64,000 nucleotides of DNA from Chromohalobacter canadensis (GTDB lineage: Bacteria > Pseudomonadota > Gammaproteobacteria > Pseudomonadales > Halomonadaceae), in contig NZ_JAJQJH010000014.1 in assembly GCF_029544075.1 (NCBI RefSeq), positions 1 to 64,000 on the forward strand, read 5' to 3'. The notes under the pieces were generated by a model that searched no databases, was not told the DNA's origin, and saw nothing but the letters and a program-made list of their open reading frames with translations. The translations under genes were made by a program, and so were the position numbers. This document shows positions 45,123 through 53,699 of this stretch, piece by piece; positions within the stretch are counted from its first letter, which is position 1, and every line of letters begins with the position of its first letter.

Positions 45123-47036
45123 ATGACATCACAGGAACGTGTTCTGTCGCCGGCTGTGGCCATCGCAGACGACCCCGGCGCGCGGGGCTGCATCGACACG
45201 CCTTTTGCTTCCGCCAGGTACTGGCGGCATCACGCTCGCATTGAGCAGCGCGTCGTTGGCCAGCTGTTGCAGACCCTGCTCTACGAGGACGTGCTGCCCT
45301 ATGAGGCCATCGCCGACCCGCAGCTCGGCGTCGCCGGCGCCACGCGCTTCTCCCTGACGCTGGGCCAGCGTCGCTATCGGGTGGGCGGCTGGCAGTGCCA
45401 AAGTTTTCGGCTGATTCGCCTTGAGCACGCCTCGCTGGTGGTCGAAGGCGATGAGGGCCGCGAGAACCCGGCGGGCACCCCAGCGCCAGTGAGCCTGCCT
45501 CGCTTCCTGGAGGATCTCGAGGCGGCGCTCAATGGTGGGGCGATTCAGCCGGGCTTCGTCGATGAACTGATGCAAACCCTGGTCAAGGATCTGCAGTCAT
45601 CTGCCTGGCCGTTACCCGTCCACGAAACGCCGCAAACGCTGGGCGCCGATGCCCTGGAGCAGTACTTCACCGACGCGCACAGCTACCACCCTTGTTACAA
45701 GTCACGGCTCGGCTTCTCCCTGCGCGACAATCAGCGTTATGGGCCAGAGTTCGCCCAGCCGCTGCATGTGTGGTGGCTGGCCGTGCCGGTCCGCCTGGCG
45801 CACCAGGGGGCCGTCGATGGGGTGACGTCCGCCGACCGGAGCGCGGAGGACGCCGGGCCGCATGTGCAGGCGCGCCTGGCTGACTACCTCGCCAGGTACC
45901 GGCTGGCGCGCGACGAGGTCGTGCTGATGCCGGTGCATCCTTGGCAGTGGGAGAACGCGCTGGTGTCGGCGCTCTATCCAGAGCTTGCCAGTGGCGAAAT
46001 CGTACTGCTTGGCGAGGGTGAGACGGCCTATACCGCGCAGCAGTCGATTCGCACCCTGGCCCCGCAGGACACGCATCAGCCCTATCTCAAGCTGGCGATG
46101 AGCATCACCAATACCTCCAGCACCCGCATCCTGGCGCGTCACACCGTCACCAACGCGCCCATAATCACCCAGTGGCTCCAGCGCCTCATCGCGACCGACG
46201 AGACTGCCAGATCCGCGGGTTTCGTGATCCTCGGCGAGGTGGCCGGTGTGGCGTTGAATGAGCGTGCTTTCCCCAGCGCTCGCTACCACGACGTGTACGG
46301 CAAGGTCGGTGCCATCTGGCGGCAGAACGTCGGCGAGTTCCTGGCCGACGGCGAACAGGCCGTGCCCTTCAACGGGCTGAGCCAGTTCACTCGCGACGCA
46401 GAGGGCGAGCCCGCCAGCCCCTTCATCGCGCCCTGGGTCGAACGCCATGGGCTGGACGCCTGGAGCCGACAGCTGGTGCATGTCGCGACCCTGCCGATCA
46501 TCCATCTGCTGTTCGCCGAGGGTGTGGGGATGGAGTCCCATGGACAGAACATCGTGGTCATCCATCGCGATGGTTGGCCGGTGCGGGTGGCGCTGAAGGA
46601 TTTTCACGATGGTGTGCGTTTCAGTCCCTCGCACCTGGCGCGACCTGAGCTGGCGCCTGCCCTGGAGCCCGTACCCGAGCGCCATGCCGCCCTCAACCGC
46701 AATTCCTTCATCGTCACCGACGACCCGCACGCGGTTCGCGACTATTCCTGCGACGCCTTCTTCTTCATCGCCCTGGCGGAGATGGCGATCTTCCTGCAGC
46801 GGCATTTCGGCCTGGATGAGTCACGGTTCTGGGCCATGGCGGCAGCGGAGATCAAAGCCTACCAGCGCGCTCACCCCCAGCACGGCGAGCGCTACCGTTG
46901 CTTCGACGTCTTTGCCTCTTGGTGGGAGGTGGAAGCCCTGACCCGGCGTCGCCTGTTCGGTGACGACGATCCCCAGGTCAAGCACGTCCCCAACCCGCTG
47001 GCGGCCTTCGCGCCCGGCAAGGAGGCGGCATGCTGA
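45123..47036 (+). CDS. acsC: NIS siderophore synthetase 2 (AcsC-like, IucA/IucC family)
   Basis: A 637-residue NIS synthetase. LMPVHPWQWEN, ITNTSSTRILARHTVTNAP, GVGMESHGQNIVVIH and VRVALKDFHDGVRF are the family ATP- and acid-binding segments. It would form a further amide or ester bond in an achromobactin-type product. AGGAGT precedes the start. The MFS gene that sits between acsE and acsC in Dickeya is not here; a MFS exporter is found at 53696 instead. Confidence 0.86.
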   Translation: MTSQERVLSPAVAIADDPGARGCIDTPFASARYWRHHARIEQRVVGQLLQTLLYEDVLPYEAIADPQLGVAGATRFSLTLGQRRYRVGGWQCQSFRLIRLEHASLVVEGDEGRENPAGTPAPVSLPRFLEDLEAALNGGAIQPGFVDELMQTLVKDLQSSAWPLPVHETPQTLGADALEQYFTDAHSYHPCYKSRLGFSLRDNQRYGPEFAQPLHVWWLAVPVRLAHQGAVDGVTSADRSAEDAGPHVQARLADYLARYRLARDEVVLMPVHPWQWENALVSALYPELASGEIVLLGEGETAYTAQQSIRTLAPQDTHQPYLKLAMSITNTSSTRILARHTVTNAPIITQWLQRLIATDETARSAGFVILGEVAGVALNERAFPSARYHDVYGKVGAIWRQNVGEFLADGEQAVPFNGLSQFTRDAEGEPASPFIAPWVERHGLDAWSRQLVHVATLPIIHLLFAEGVGMESHGQNIVVIHRDGWPVRVALKDFHDGVRFSPSHLARPELAPALEPVPERHAALNRNSFIVTDDPHAVRDYSCDAFFFIALAEMAIFLQRHFGLDESRFWAMAAAEIKAYQRAHPQHGERYRCFDVFASWWEVEALTRRRLFGDDDPQVKHVPNPLAAFAPGKEAAC

Positions 47037-47836
47037 GGACCAACCAGCTTAAGTGGGCACTGGCCGAGGGCCGTGAGGTCCATGGGGTTATCGCCTCGCT
47101 GCCCGTGGCCGCCTCCATCGAACTGATTGCAGAGGCGGGTTTCGACTTCGTGGTGATCGACACCGAGCATGTGCTGATCAACCCGGAAACCGTCGAGCAC
47201 ATGATTCGCACCGCCGAGAGCTACCGGCTGACGCCCCTGGTACGGGTGGCGGATGCCGACCCCAAGGCCCTGCTACGACTGCTCGATGGCGGCGCCCAGG
47301 GAATTGTACTGCCCAACGTGGAAGACCCCGAGACCCTCGAGCGTGCCGTAGCCGCCTGCAAGTACGCCCCGGAGGGCAAGCGCAGTCTCAATGCCGGGCG
47401 GCCCGGCGCCTTCGGCAAGACCTCGCTGGCGGACTACGTCGTCGAGGCCAACCGGGAGATCATGGTGGTCGCCATGATCGAGAGCCGCCGCGGCGTGGCG
47501 GGGATCGAAGCGATCTGTGCGGTGCCGGGCCTCGACATGGTGCTGGAAGGGGCGGCGGACCTGTCCCAGTCGCTGGGCGTGACCTGGCAGCCCGGACACC
47601 CCGACGTCGTTCAGGCGCTGGAGGCGGTTCAGGGCACCGCCAGCGAGCACCACATTCCCTATTGCGCCTTCCTGCGCGATCCGGCGGCCAAGGCCCGGTG
47701 GCGGGCGCAGGGCGTCAGCACCTTCATGCTGGGCGACGAGCGAGGCATCGCCTTTCGTGCTCTGCAGCAGGCGCTCGGCGACGCCCGGACGCTAGAAAGT
47801 AGCGAGGCCCCACCGTCAGGAGGACACCGACAGTGA
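47030..47836 (+). CDS. acsB: HpcH/HpaI aldolase-family citrate-forming enzyme (AcsB/SbnG-like)
   Basis: A 268-residue TIM-barrel protein. IDTEHVLINPETVEHMIR (about 43-60), VRVADADPK and VAMIESRRGVAGIE mark the HpcH/HpaI family. The SbnG relative in staphyloferrin B synthesis makes citrate from oxaloacetate and acetyl-CoA, which feeds the synthetases independently of the TCA cycle. Its start overlaps the end of the previous gene (ATGCTGA), and its end overlaps the next (GTGA). Confidence 0.87.
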   Translation: MLRTNQLKWALAEGREVHGVIASLPVAASIELIAEAGFDFVVIDTEHVLINPETVEHMIRTAESYRLTPLVRVADADPKALLRLLDGGAQGIVLPNVEDPETLERAVAACKYAPEGKRSLNAGRPGAFGKTSLADYVVEANREIMVVAMIESRRGVAGIEAICAVPGLDMVLEGAADLSQSLGVTWQPGHPDVVQALEAVQGTASEHHIPYCAFLRDPAAKARWRAQGVSTFMLGDERGIAFRALQQALGDARTLESSEAPPSGGHRQ

Positions 47837-49860
47837 ATTTTTCCTTTCCTTCGAATCGGGCAGGCGAGGATGCCTCGCTCGACAGTACCTACATAGGCAG
47901 TACCGATATCGACAGAACCGACACGGTGATGGAGTGCACGACCATGGACTCTCTCGATGCCAAGCAATACGCCCAGGCGCAGATCATGCAGTCGTTGGTG
48001 GACGGCCTGCTGGTCGAGGGCCTGCTGGATAGCCTGGGCGCGGCCTGGCTGAGTGCCGCCGAGGCCGATGATGGGCTCACCCGCCTTGCGGCGTTCCAGG
48101 CGCATTTGTTTCAAGTTCATTGCGGCACCCTTTCGCAGCGGTTCTGGCACTGGCCGCAGGATCGGCATCACAGCGTGGTCATGCTCTTGCGGCCCGGCAT
48201 CGCCCAGGCGTGGGAGAAGGTGCCGGAGACCCCGGTGATCGTGAGGTATCACAAGAGCGGGGAGTGGGCGTCGCTCGACCCCGTCGCCTTCATGCGCCGC
48301 GTCTTCGGCGTCATGTCGCAAGACGACGAATCGACCCTAGGGCAGGGACAGCAAGTGTTTCTCCGGGCACTTGCCGACAGCTGCTGGCAGGCGGAAAGCT
48401 CCGTGGCACACCGGGTGGAAACGCGTGACCTGCTGGCTCGCGATACGGCCAAGCATTTTGCGATCATGGAACAGTGGGCATCGTTGCTCGACCGGCCCTT
48501 TCACCCTACGGCGAAGGCCAAGCAGGGGCTCAGCGAGAGCGAATATCGTGCCTACATGGCCGAGTTCAATGCCCTCATCACGCTGCGCTGGGTCGCGATG
48601 GCCCGTGACCGGGTGATGACCGGCGACGGCGTCGACGAGGCTTGCCCCGAGCCGGTGCGGTGGCTCGCCGGTGACGAGGGCCGCCGGGTGCTCGAGCAGG
48701 AGATGGCCTCGCGAGGGCTGGCCCGGACCCACGTCGCCATCCCCGTGCATCCCTGGCAGCATGAGCATGCGTTGCTCCACTGGCTGGAAGCGGCCTTCGC
48801 GGCGGGAGACTGTGTCACGCTGGAGACGCTCACCGAACCCTGGCTTGCGACCTCTTCACTGCGCTCGTTGGCCCCGACCACGGCGAGTCCGCATTTTCTG
48901 AAACTGCCGATGGCCATCCATTCGCTGGGCGCCTCGCGCTACCTGCCGGCAGTCAAGATGCTCAATGGCGACCTCAGTGCCCGCCTGCTTCACCAGGCTA
49001 GGGAAAAAGACCCCCGGCTCGCCGAGGCGCTTTACCTGTGCGACGAGAGCAAGTGGTGGGCTTACATGCCGAAGGAGGCGACGCTGTTCGACGAAGCCCC
49101 ACGGCATCTGTCCGCCATGGTGCGCAGTTATCCCGATGCGTTGCTGGCAGACCCGGACGTGCGTCTGGTGCCCATGGCCACCCTGGGGACGCCGCTGCCG
49201 GGTGGCGAGCACCACCTGTTCGACGACTGGCTGGCGCAGCGCGGGATGGCGGCCAGCGCCGCCTCGGTGCAGGCACTCTTCGGCGAGCTGTGCGACACCT
49301 TCTTCGACATCAACCTGCGCATGTTCCGGCTCGGAATGCTGGCGGAAGTGCATGGCCAGAATGCGGTACTGGTCTTCAAGAAGGGGCAGTGTCACGGCCT
49401 GCTGCTACGTGACCACGACTCGTTGAGGATCAACGTCGCGCGTCTCGAGCAGCACGGCATGCAGGACCCGTGCTACTGCATCAAGCCCGGCCACGCCAAC
49501 ACCCTTTATCACGACAGCCTCGAGGCCTTGCTATTCTGGCTGCAGACGCTGGCGATCCAGGTCAACCTGCGCGCAATCATCGACACACTGGGGGATCACT
49601 ACGGTGTTTCGAGTCATGAGCTGTGGAGGCAAATGGCGGCGTGCCTAGCGGCTGTGATCGATACGGTTCCCTTCGATGCTCGCGATCGCGCCATGTTCAA
49701 TGAGCAGCTCTTCGAGAGCCCACAGTGGCCCTATAAGCGTCTCATCGCGCCGATCATCGAGCGTGCCGGCGGGCCGGGCAGCATGCCCTTTGCCAGTAGC
49801 TCGACCTGTAATCCCTTCATGCGCCTCGGCCTGCCCACCGAGACGCTGATCGAGGCCTGA
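47833..49860 (+). CDS. acsA: NIS siderophore synthetase 3 (AcsA-like, IucA/IucC family)
   Basis: A 675-residue NIS synthetase. AIPVHPWQHEHALLHW, TTASPHFLKLPMAIHSLGASRYLPA and EVHGQNAVLVF followed by LLLRDHDSLRI are the conserved parts. The GTG at 47833 has CAGGAGG before it and overlaps the previous stop; an in-frame ATG at 47945 would remove about 37 variable residues. Last gene of the biosynthetic operon, followed by a terminator. Confidence 0.86.
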   Translation: MNFSFPSNRAGEDASLDSTYIGSTDIDRTDTVMECTTMDSLDAKQYAQAQIMQSLVDGLLVEGLLDSLGAAWLSAAEADDGLTRLAAFQAHLFQVHCGTLSQRFWHWPQDRHHSVVMLLRPGIAQAWEKVPETPVIVRYHKSGEWASLDPVAFMRRVFGVMSQDDESTLGQGQQVFLRALADSCWQAESSVAHRVETRDLLARDTAKHFAIMEQWASLLDRPFHPTAKAKQGLSESEYRAYMAEFNALITLRWVAMARDRVMTGDGVDEACPEPVRWLAGDEGRRVLEQEMASRGLARTHVAIPVHPWQHEHALLHWLEAAFAAGDCVTLETLTEPWLATSSLRSLAPTTASPHFLKLPMAIHSLGASRYLPAVKMLNGDLSARLLHQAREKDPRLAEALYLCDESKWWAYMPKEATLFDEAPRHLSAMVRSYPDALLADPDVRLVPMATLGTPLPGGEHHLFDDWLAQRGMAASAASVQALFGELCDTFFDINLRMFRLGMLAEVHGQNAVLVFKKGQCHGLLLRDHDSLRINVARLEQHGMQDPCYCIKPGHANTLYHDSLEALLFWLQTLAIQVNLRAIIDTLGDHYGVSSHELWRQMAACLAAVIDTVPFDARDRAMFNEQLFESPQWPYKRLIAPIIERAGGPGSMPFASSSTCNPFMRLGLPTETLIEA

Positions 49861-49881
49861 GGCGGACAGCAACCGACGACG

Positions 49882-49914
49882 AACACCGCCCGAGATCGCC
49901 TTGGCGGTGTTTTC
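49882..49914 (+). terminator. Terminator after the siderophore biosynthesis operon
   Basis: AACACCGCC pairs with GGCGGTGTT around a 12-base loop, then TT. It lies 21 bases after the acsA-like stop and before the convergent RraA-like gene. Confidence 0.75.
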
Positions 49915-49946
49915 GTGTGGGCGGTGTTTTTACGGGAGAAGCGCGC

Positions 49947-50570
49947 TTAGCGAAACCATTCGGGGAACTCGGCTGCCAGTGCGTTACGCTTTTCCGCCTC
50001 TCGGGCCTGTTTGGCCTCGGCGGCGTCAGCCAGGGTATCGGCATGATGCACCGGGATGACGAAGAGCCCGTCGTCGTCACCGACGACCAGGTCGCCCGGG
50101 CTGATCGCGGTGCCGTCGATGGCGACGGGTGTGTTGATCTCGCCTTCCAGCTCCAGCGCTCGTGTGGTCAGGGGGCTGGTCGTTCGTGCATAGGTGGGCA
50201 GGTCCAGCCTGCATAGAGCATCCCGGTCGGTGATGGCACCGTTGGTGACGATGCCTGCGAGCTGCTTGCGCAGTGCCGCGTAGGCGCGAAATTCACCCCA
50301 GCAGGCACGCCGCTGGTCACCGGACACGTCGATCACCAGCACGTCGCCCGGGCAGGCCATCTTTAGCGCCTCACGGATGATGCTGCCGTCGAGGTGGGGA
50401 ATCCTGACCGTCAGCGCCGTTCCCAGCAGCCTCACCGGGCGCTTCAGCGGCGAGAGCGAGGTGATGGCGCCGAAGTCGGTGATATGGCCAAGGGTGGATG
50501 TGGCAAGCGTTTGGTAACGTTGCCGTTGCTGTGCCGTGAAGGGGTCCTGTCGAGGGGCGATATGGAACAT
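49947..50570 (-). CDS. RraA-like family protein (HMG aldolase/oxaloacetate decarboxylase type)
   Basis: 207 residues from the ATG at 50570. The frame stays open for 700 bases upstream, but that part is antisense to a permease gene. Core motifs are SGDQRRACWGEFRAYAALRKQ, VTNGAITDRDAL with the metal-binding Asp, and GDLVVGDDDGLFVIP. Members are metal-dependent aldolases acting on 4-hydroxy-4-methyl-2-oxoglutarate or decarboxylases of oxaloacetate; only some inhibit RNase E. It heads into the siderophore operon beside a citrate-forming enzyme that uses oxaloacetate, so a metabolic link is possible. Not part of known acs sets. Confidence 0.82.
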   Translation of the reverse strand: MFHIAPRQDPFTAQQRQRYQTLATSTLGHITDFGAITSLSPLKRPVRLLGTALTVRIPHLDGSIIREALKMACPGDVLVIDVSGDQRRACWGEFRAYAALRKQLAGIVTNGAITDRDALCRLDLPTYARTTSPLTTRALELEGEINTPVAIDGTAISPGDLVVGDDDGLFVIPVHHADTLADAAEAKQAREAEKRNALAAEFPEWFR

Positions 50571-50623
50571 GGAGATTGCCTTGAGTGTAATGACACACAA
50601 TGAAAGGGAACAAGCGCGGGCCG

Positions 50624-51670
50624 TCATTGACGGTGGTAGCGCGTCCGATGCAACAGGTAGACGAAGAAGGGCGCGCCGACCCCTGAGACGAAGATGCCGG
50701 CGGGCAGGTCCTTGGGCAGGAAAGCCACGCGGCCCAGCAGGTCGGCGTAGAGCACGATCAGGGCCCCGACCAGGGCGGTGACGGGCACCAGCCGGGTAAA
50801 TCCCCGGCCCACTAGGCGGGCGGCGATATGCGGGGCGATCAGGCCCACGAAACTGAGCCCCCCGGCGAAGGCCACCGCCGCTCCCGCCAGCGCCACGCTG
50901 CAGGCCATCAGTACCAGCCGGCTTTGCAACACGTTCACGCCCAGCCCCTGGGCCACCGAATCCCCCAGCGCCATGGCATCCATGTGGCGTGCCAAGGTGA
51001 GGCACAGCGGAACGGCGACCAGCAGCCACGGCAGCATGCCGAAGACATCTTGCCACTGGGCGGCGTAGAGGCTTCCGGTCAACCACACATAGGCGACCAT
51101 GGCGGCGGCATCGTCGCTGATCACGATCAACAGGGTGGTCACGGCCCCCATGGCCGCGGAGAGCCCGATGCCGACCAGCACCATACGTGAGGGCGTGATG
51201 CCACGCTTCCAGGCCAGCGAGAATACCAGTACCGCGGAAAGCAGCGCGCCGAGCAGTGCGGCGGCCGGCAGCCAATGGATACTCAGGCCGGTACCGAACA
51301 GTGCCAGGAAGGTCACGGCGGCCATGGCGGCGCCGCTGGTGATGCCGATGACGTCCGGAGAGGCCAGCGGGTTGCGCACGATGCCTTGAAGGATGGCGCC
51401 GGCCACGGCCAGGGCCGCACCCACCAACACGGCAAGCAGGATACGCGGCAGACGCAGTTCCCAGACGATGAAGGTGATGTCGCTGTTCTGCGGCGCGGCC
51501 AGCGCGTGCACCACCTGGTCGAACGAGGTGGGGAAGCTGCCCAGGCTCAGTGACAGCCCCATGCTGGCCAGCAGTACCAGAGCGAGCAGGGCACTGAGGA
51601 GTACCGGGCGGGTCGTGTGGCTGGCGGCGGTGTCGTTGCCTTGCTGTGGCAGGGAGGCGGAATGCGTCAT
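50624..51670 (-). CDS. cbrC: Ferric siderophore importer permease 2 (FecD/CbrC-like)
   Basis: A 348-residue FecCD-family permease with about ten helices. Marks are RLPRILLAVLVGAALAVAGAILQG, NPLASPDVIGITSG and GGLSFVGLIAPHIAARLVG. It starts two bases after the partner permease stops. The pair with the binding protein gene upstream forms the inner-membrane channel. No ATPase is next to it; the CbrD-like ATPase at 40750 is the probable partner. Confidence 0.92.
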   Translation of the reverse strand: MTHSASLPQQGNDTAASHTTRPVLLSALLALVLLASMGLSLSLGSFPTSFDQVVHALAAPQNSDITFIVWELRLPRILLAVLVGAALAVAGAILQGIVRNPLASPDVIGITSGAAMAAVTFLALFGTGLSIHWLPAAALLGALLSAVLVFSLAWKRGITPSRMVLVGIGLSAAMGAVTTLLIVISDDAAAMVAYVWLTGSLYAAQWQDVFGMLPWLLVAVPLCLTLARHMDAMALGDSVAQGLGVNVLQSRLVLMACSVALAGAAVAFAGGLSFVGLIAPHIAARLVGRGFTRLVPVTALVGALIVLYADLLGRVAFLPKDLPAGIFVSGVGAPFFVYLLHRTRYHRQ

Positions 51671-51672
51671 GG

Positions 51673-52671
51673 TCAGATCTGCTTCCTGCGCGCCAGGTAG
51701 ATGAAGAAGGGGGTGCCGATCAGGGCGGTCATCACCCCTACCGGGACATCCTGAGGTGGCATCAGAAAGCGCGAGGCCACATCGGCCAGCAACAAAAGGC
51801 TTGCTCCCAGCAGGGCACAGGCCGGCAGTAGCCAGCGATGGTCGACGCCGAAGAGGCCCCGCGCCATGTGCGGCACGATGAGACCGACGAAACCGATCAT
51901 GCCAGCGAGCGCGACCGAACTGCCGGCGAGCAGGATCACCACCAGACCAAGCAGTAGCTTGATGGTGCCGGCGCGCATGCCCAAACCTTTGACCATGTCA
52001 TCGCCTAGCATCAAGGCATTGGCGTGGCGGACCAGCAGCGTGCACAGCAGCAGGGCGATGCCGAAGAGCGGCAGCAGAGGTACCACTACCGATAGCTCGC
52101 GCCCCGACACGGAACCGGCCAGCCAGTACAGCACGCTTTCGAAGCTCTGTTGGTCGACGATCAGCAGGCCTTGGCTAAACGAGACGAACATGGCCGTGAC
52201 GGCCACGCCTGCCAGCACGACCCGCAACGACGAAAGCTCCCCCTGGCGACCGCGACTCAGGATGACTACCAGGCAGGCCGCTACCAGGGCGCCCAGCAGC
52301 GCCGCCCAGACGTACTCGGCCGGAGTATGCAGGGGCAGCAGCGAGACTGCGACCACTACGAAGAACATCGCCCCGGCGTTGATCCCCAGGATGCCTGGAG
52401 AGGCGAGGGGGTTGCGGGTCATGGTCTGCATCAGAGCGCCGGCGATGGCCAGGCTCGCGCCGACCAAGGCGGCAATGACAGCGCGTGGCAGGCGCTCCGT
52501 GACAATGATGATATGCGCGACCCGAGCGGGGTCGTATTGCACCAGGGCTTGAACGAAGGTCGGCGGGGCGATATCCGTGGTGCCCAGCATGACGCTTGCC
52601 GCGAAGGCCGTCGCGACCAGTACCAGGCCCAGCAAGAGCCCCGCAATTCGGGAAGCACGATGATTCAGCAT
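51673..52671 (-). CDS. cbrB: Ferric siderophore importer permease 1 (FecC/CbrB-like)
   Basis: A 332-residue FecCD-family permease. RLPRAVIAALVGASLAIAGALMQ, NPLASPGILGINAGA and GMIGFVGLIVPHMARGLFG are conserved. Its ATG overlaps the end of the binding-protein gene, so the two are translationally coupled. The second permease follows at once. Confidence 0.92.
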   Translation of the reverse strand: MLNHRASRIAGLLLGLVLVATAFAASVMLGTTDIAPPTFVQALVQYDPARVAHIIIVTERLPRAVIAALVGASLAIAGALMQTMTRNPLASPGILGINAGAMFFVVVAVSLLPLHTPAEYVWAALLGALVAACLVVILSRGRQGELSSLRVVLAGVAVTAMFVSFSQGLLIVDQQSFESVLYWLAGSVSGRELSVVVPLLPLFGIALLLCTLLVRHANALMLGDDMVKGLGMRAGTIKLLLGLVVILLAGSSVALAGMIGFVGLIVPHMARGLFGVDHRWLLPACALLGASLLLLADVASRFLMPPQDVPVGVMTALIGTPFFIYLARRKQI

Positions 52672-53699
52672 GCGCTCGACTCCTCGTCGTGGGCGCGAGA
52701 CTTCGTGGACGTTCCCTCGGTGCAGGTAGCGGCGGGCGTCGTGGGATCACCAGGATCATCCAGCCCGTAATGGGCGTATAGATCATCCAGCATGGCATTG
52801 GCGGCCAGGATGCCCCCGCCCATGATCCAGTCCACTGGGTCCACCTCGAAGACACGGTCGTCTTGCACGGCATCCAGTCGTTTCCAGAGAGGATGGGAGA
52901 TCCAGTGCCGATAGTTGCGCATGATGGCTGGATCGTTAGGTTCCAGGAGCACGAAGATCACGTCGGCATTCATGACCGGGATGTTTTCCTCACTGGTCAG
53001 CTTCATCCCCCAGTCCTGGTCGTGCAGGGAACTGGGTTGCTCGAAACCCAGCTCATTCAGGATGGAACCGGCGAAGCCCGTGGAGTAGATGCGTACATGG
53101 TCGCTCTTGAAGCGAACCACGGCGGCCTTTTGCGGCCAGGCGTCGCCCAGCGTGTCGGCGATTTTTTGGCGGAAGTCCGCCACGCGTGCGTCCCAGTTCC
53201 GCAACAGCTCGCGGGCGCGGGCTTCTCGTCCCGTGGCTTCGGCGATCAGTCTCAGGGTAGCCTTGAAGTCGAAGACGGTGTCTGTAGCGACCGTCGGCGC
53301 GATTTTTTCCAGCAGTGGCCGAACCCGCTCGTGGCGAAAGCGCGTGGCCACGATCAGGTCGGGTTTCAGCCAGGCGACCTTCTCCAGGTTGGGTTGGGTC
53401 TCCAGGCCGACGTGTTCCACGCCGTCGAGGGCATCACGCAAGTAGCGATACATGGGTTTTTCCAGCCAGGAGTCGACGACGCCGACTGGCGTGATGCCCA
53501 GTGCCACTGCGCTGTCCGTCGCGCCCTGGTAGAGGGTGACGATGCGCTGCGCCGTGGCGGGAACGTGGGTGTCGCCGAACGCATTAGTGACGCTGCGCAT
53601 GTCCTGGCCGTCGGCGGCGAGGGCGGTGGCCGCCCAGGGCATGAGGGATACCAGCAGCGCGGCCAGACACAGTCGCCGGGTTCGGGTGTGAGGTTTCAT
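52665..53699 (-). CDS. cbrA: Ferric siderophore periplasmic binding protein (CbrA-like)
   Basis: 344 residues from the ATG at 53699, which has AGGAGG upstream and overlaps the MFS stop. The open frame continues far upstream only as antisense of the MFS gene. A signal peptide ends near ALAADGQ. The periplasmic-binding fold shows ITPVGVVDSWLEKPMYRYL, VAWLKPDLIVATRF and WIMGGGILAANAMLDDLY. It would carry the ferric siderophore from the TonB receptor to the two permeases. Confidence 0.9.
   Translation of the reverse strand: MKPHTRTRRLCLAALLVSLMPWAATALAADGQDMRSVTNAFGDTHVPATAQRIVTLYQGATDSAVALGITPVGVVDSWLEKPMYRYLRDALDGVEHVGLETQPNLEKVAWLKPDLIVATRFRHERVRPLLEKIAPTVATDTVFDFKATLRLIAEATGREARARELLRNWDARVADFRQKIADTLGDAWPQKAAVVRFKSDHVRIYSTGFAGSILNELGFEQPSSLHDQDWGMKLTSEENIPVMNADVIFVLLEPNDPAIMRNYRHWISHPLWKRLDAVQDDRVFEVDPVDWIMGGGILAANAMLDDLYAHYGLDDPGDPTTPAATCTEGTSTKSRAHDEESSAC

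Noticed and set aside
50571-51275. Upstream extension of the RraA-like frame
   Set aside because: It overlaps the FecCD permease gene on the same strand in another frame and has no family similarity; the ATG at 50570 fits the family start.
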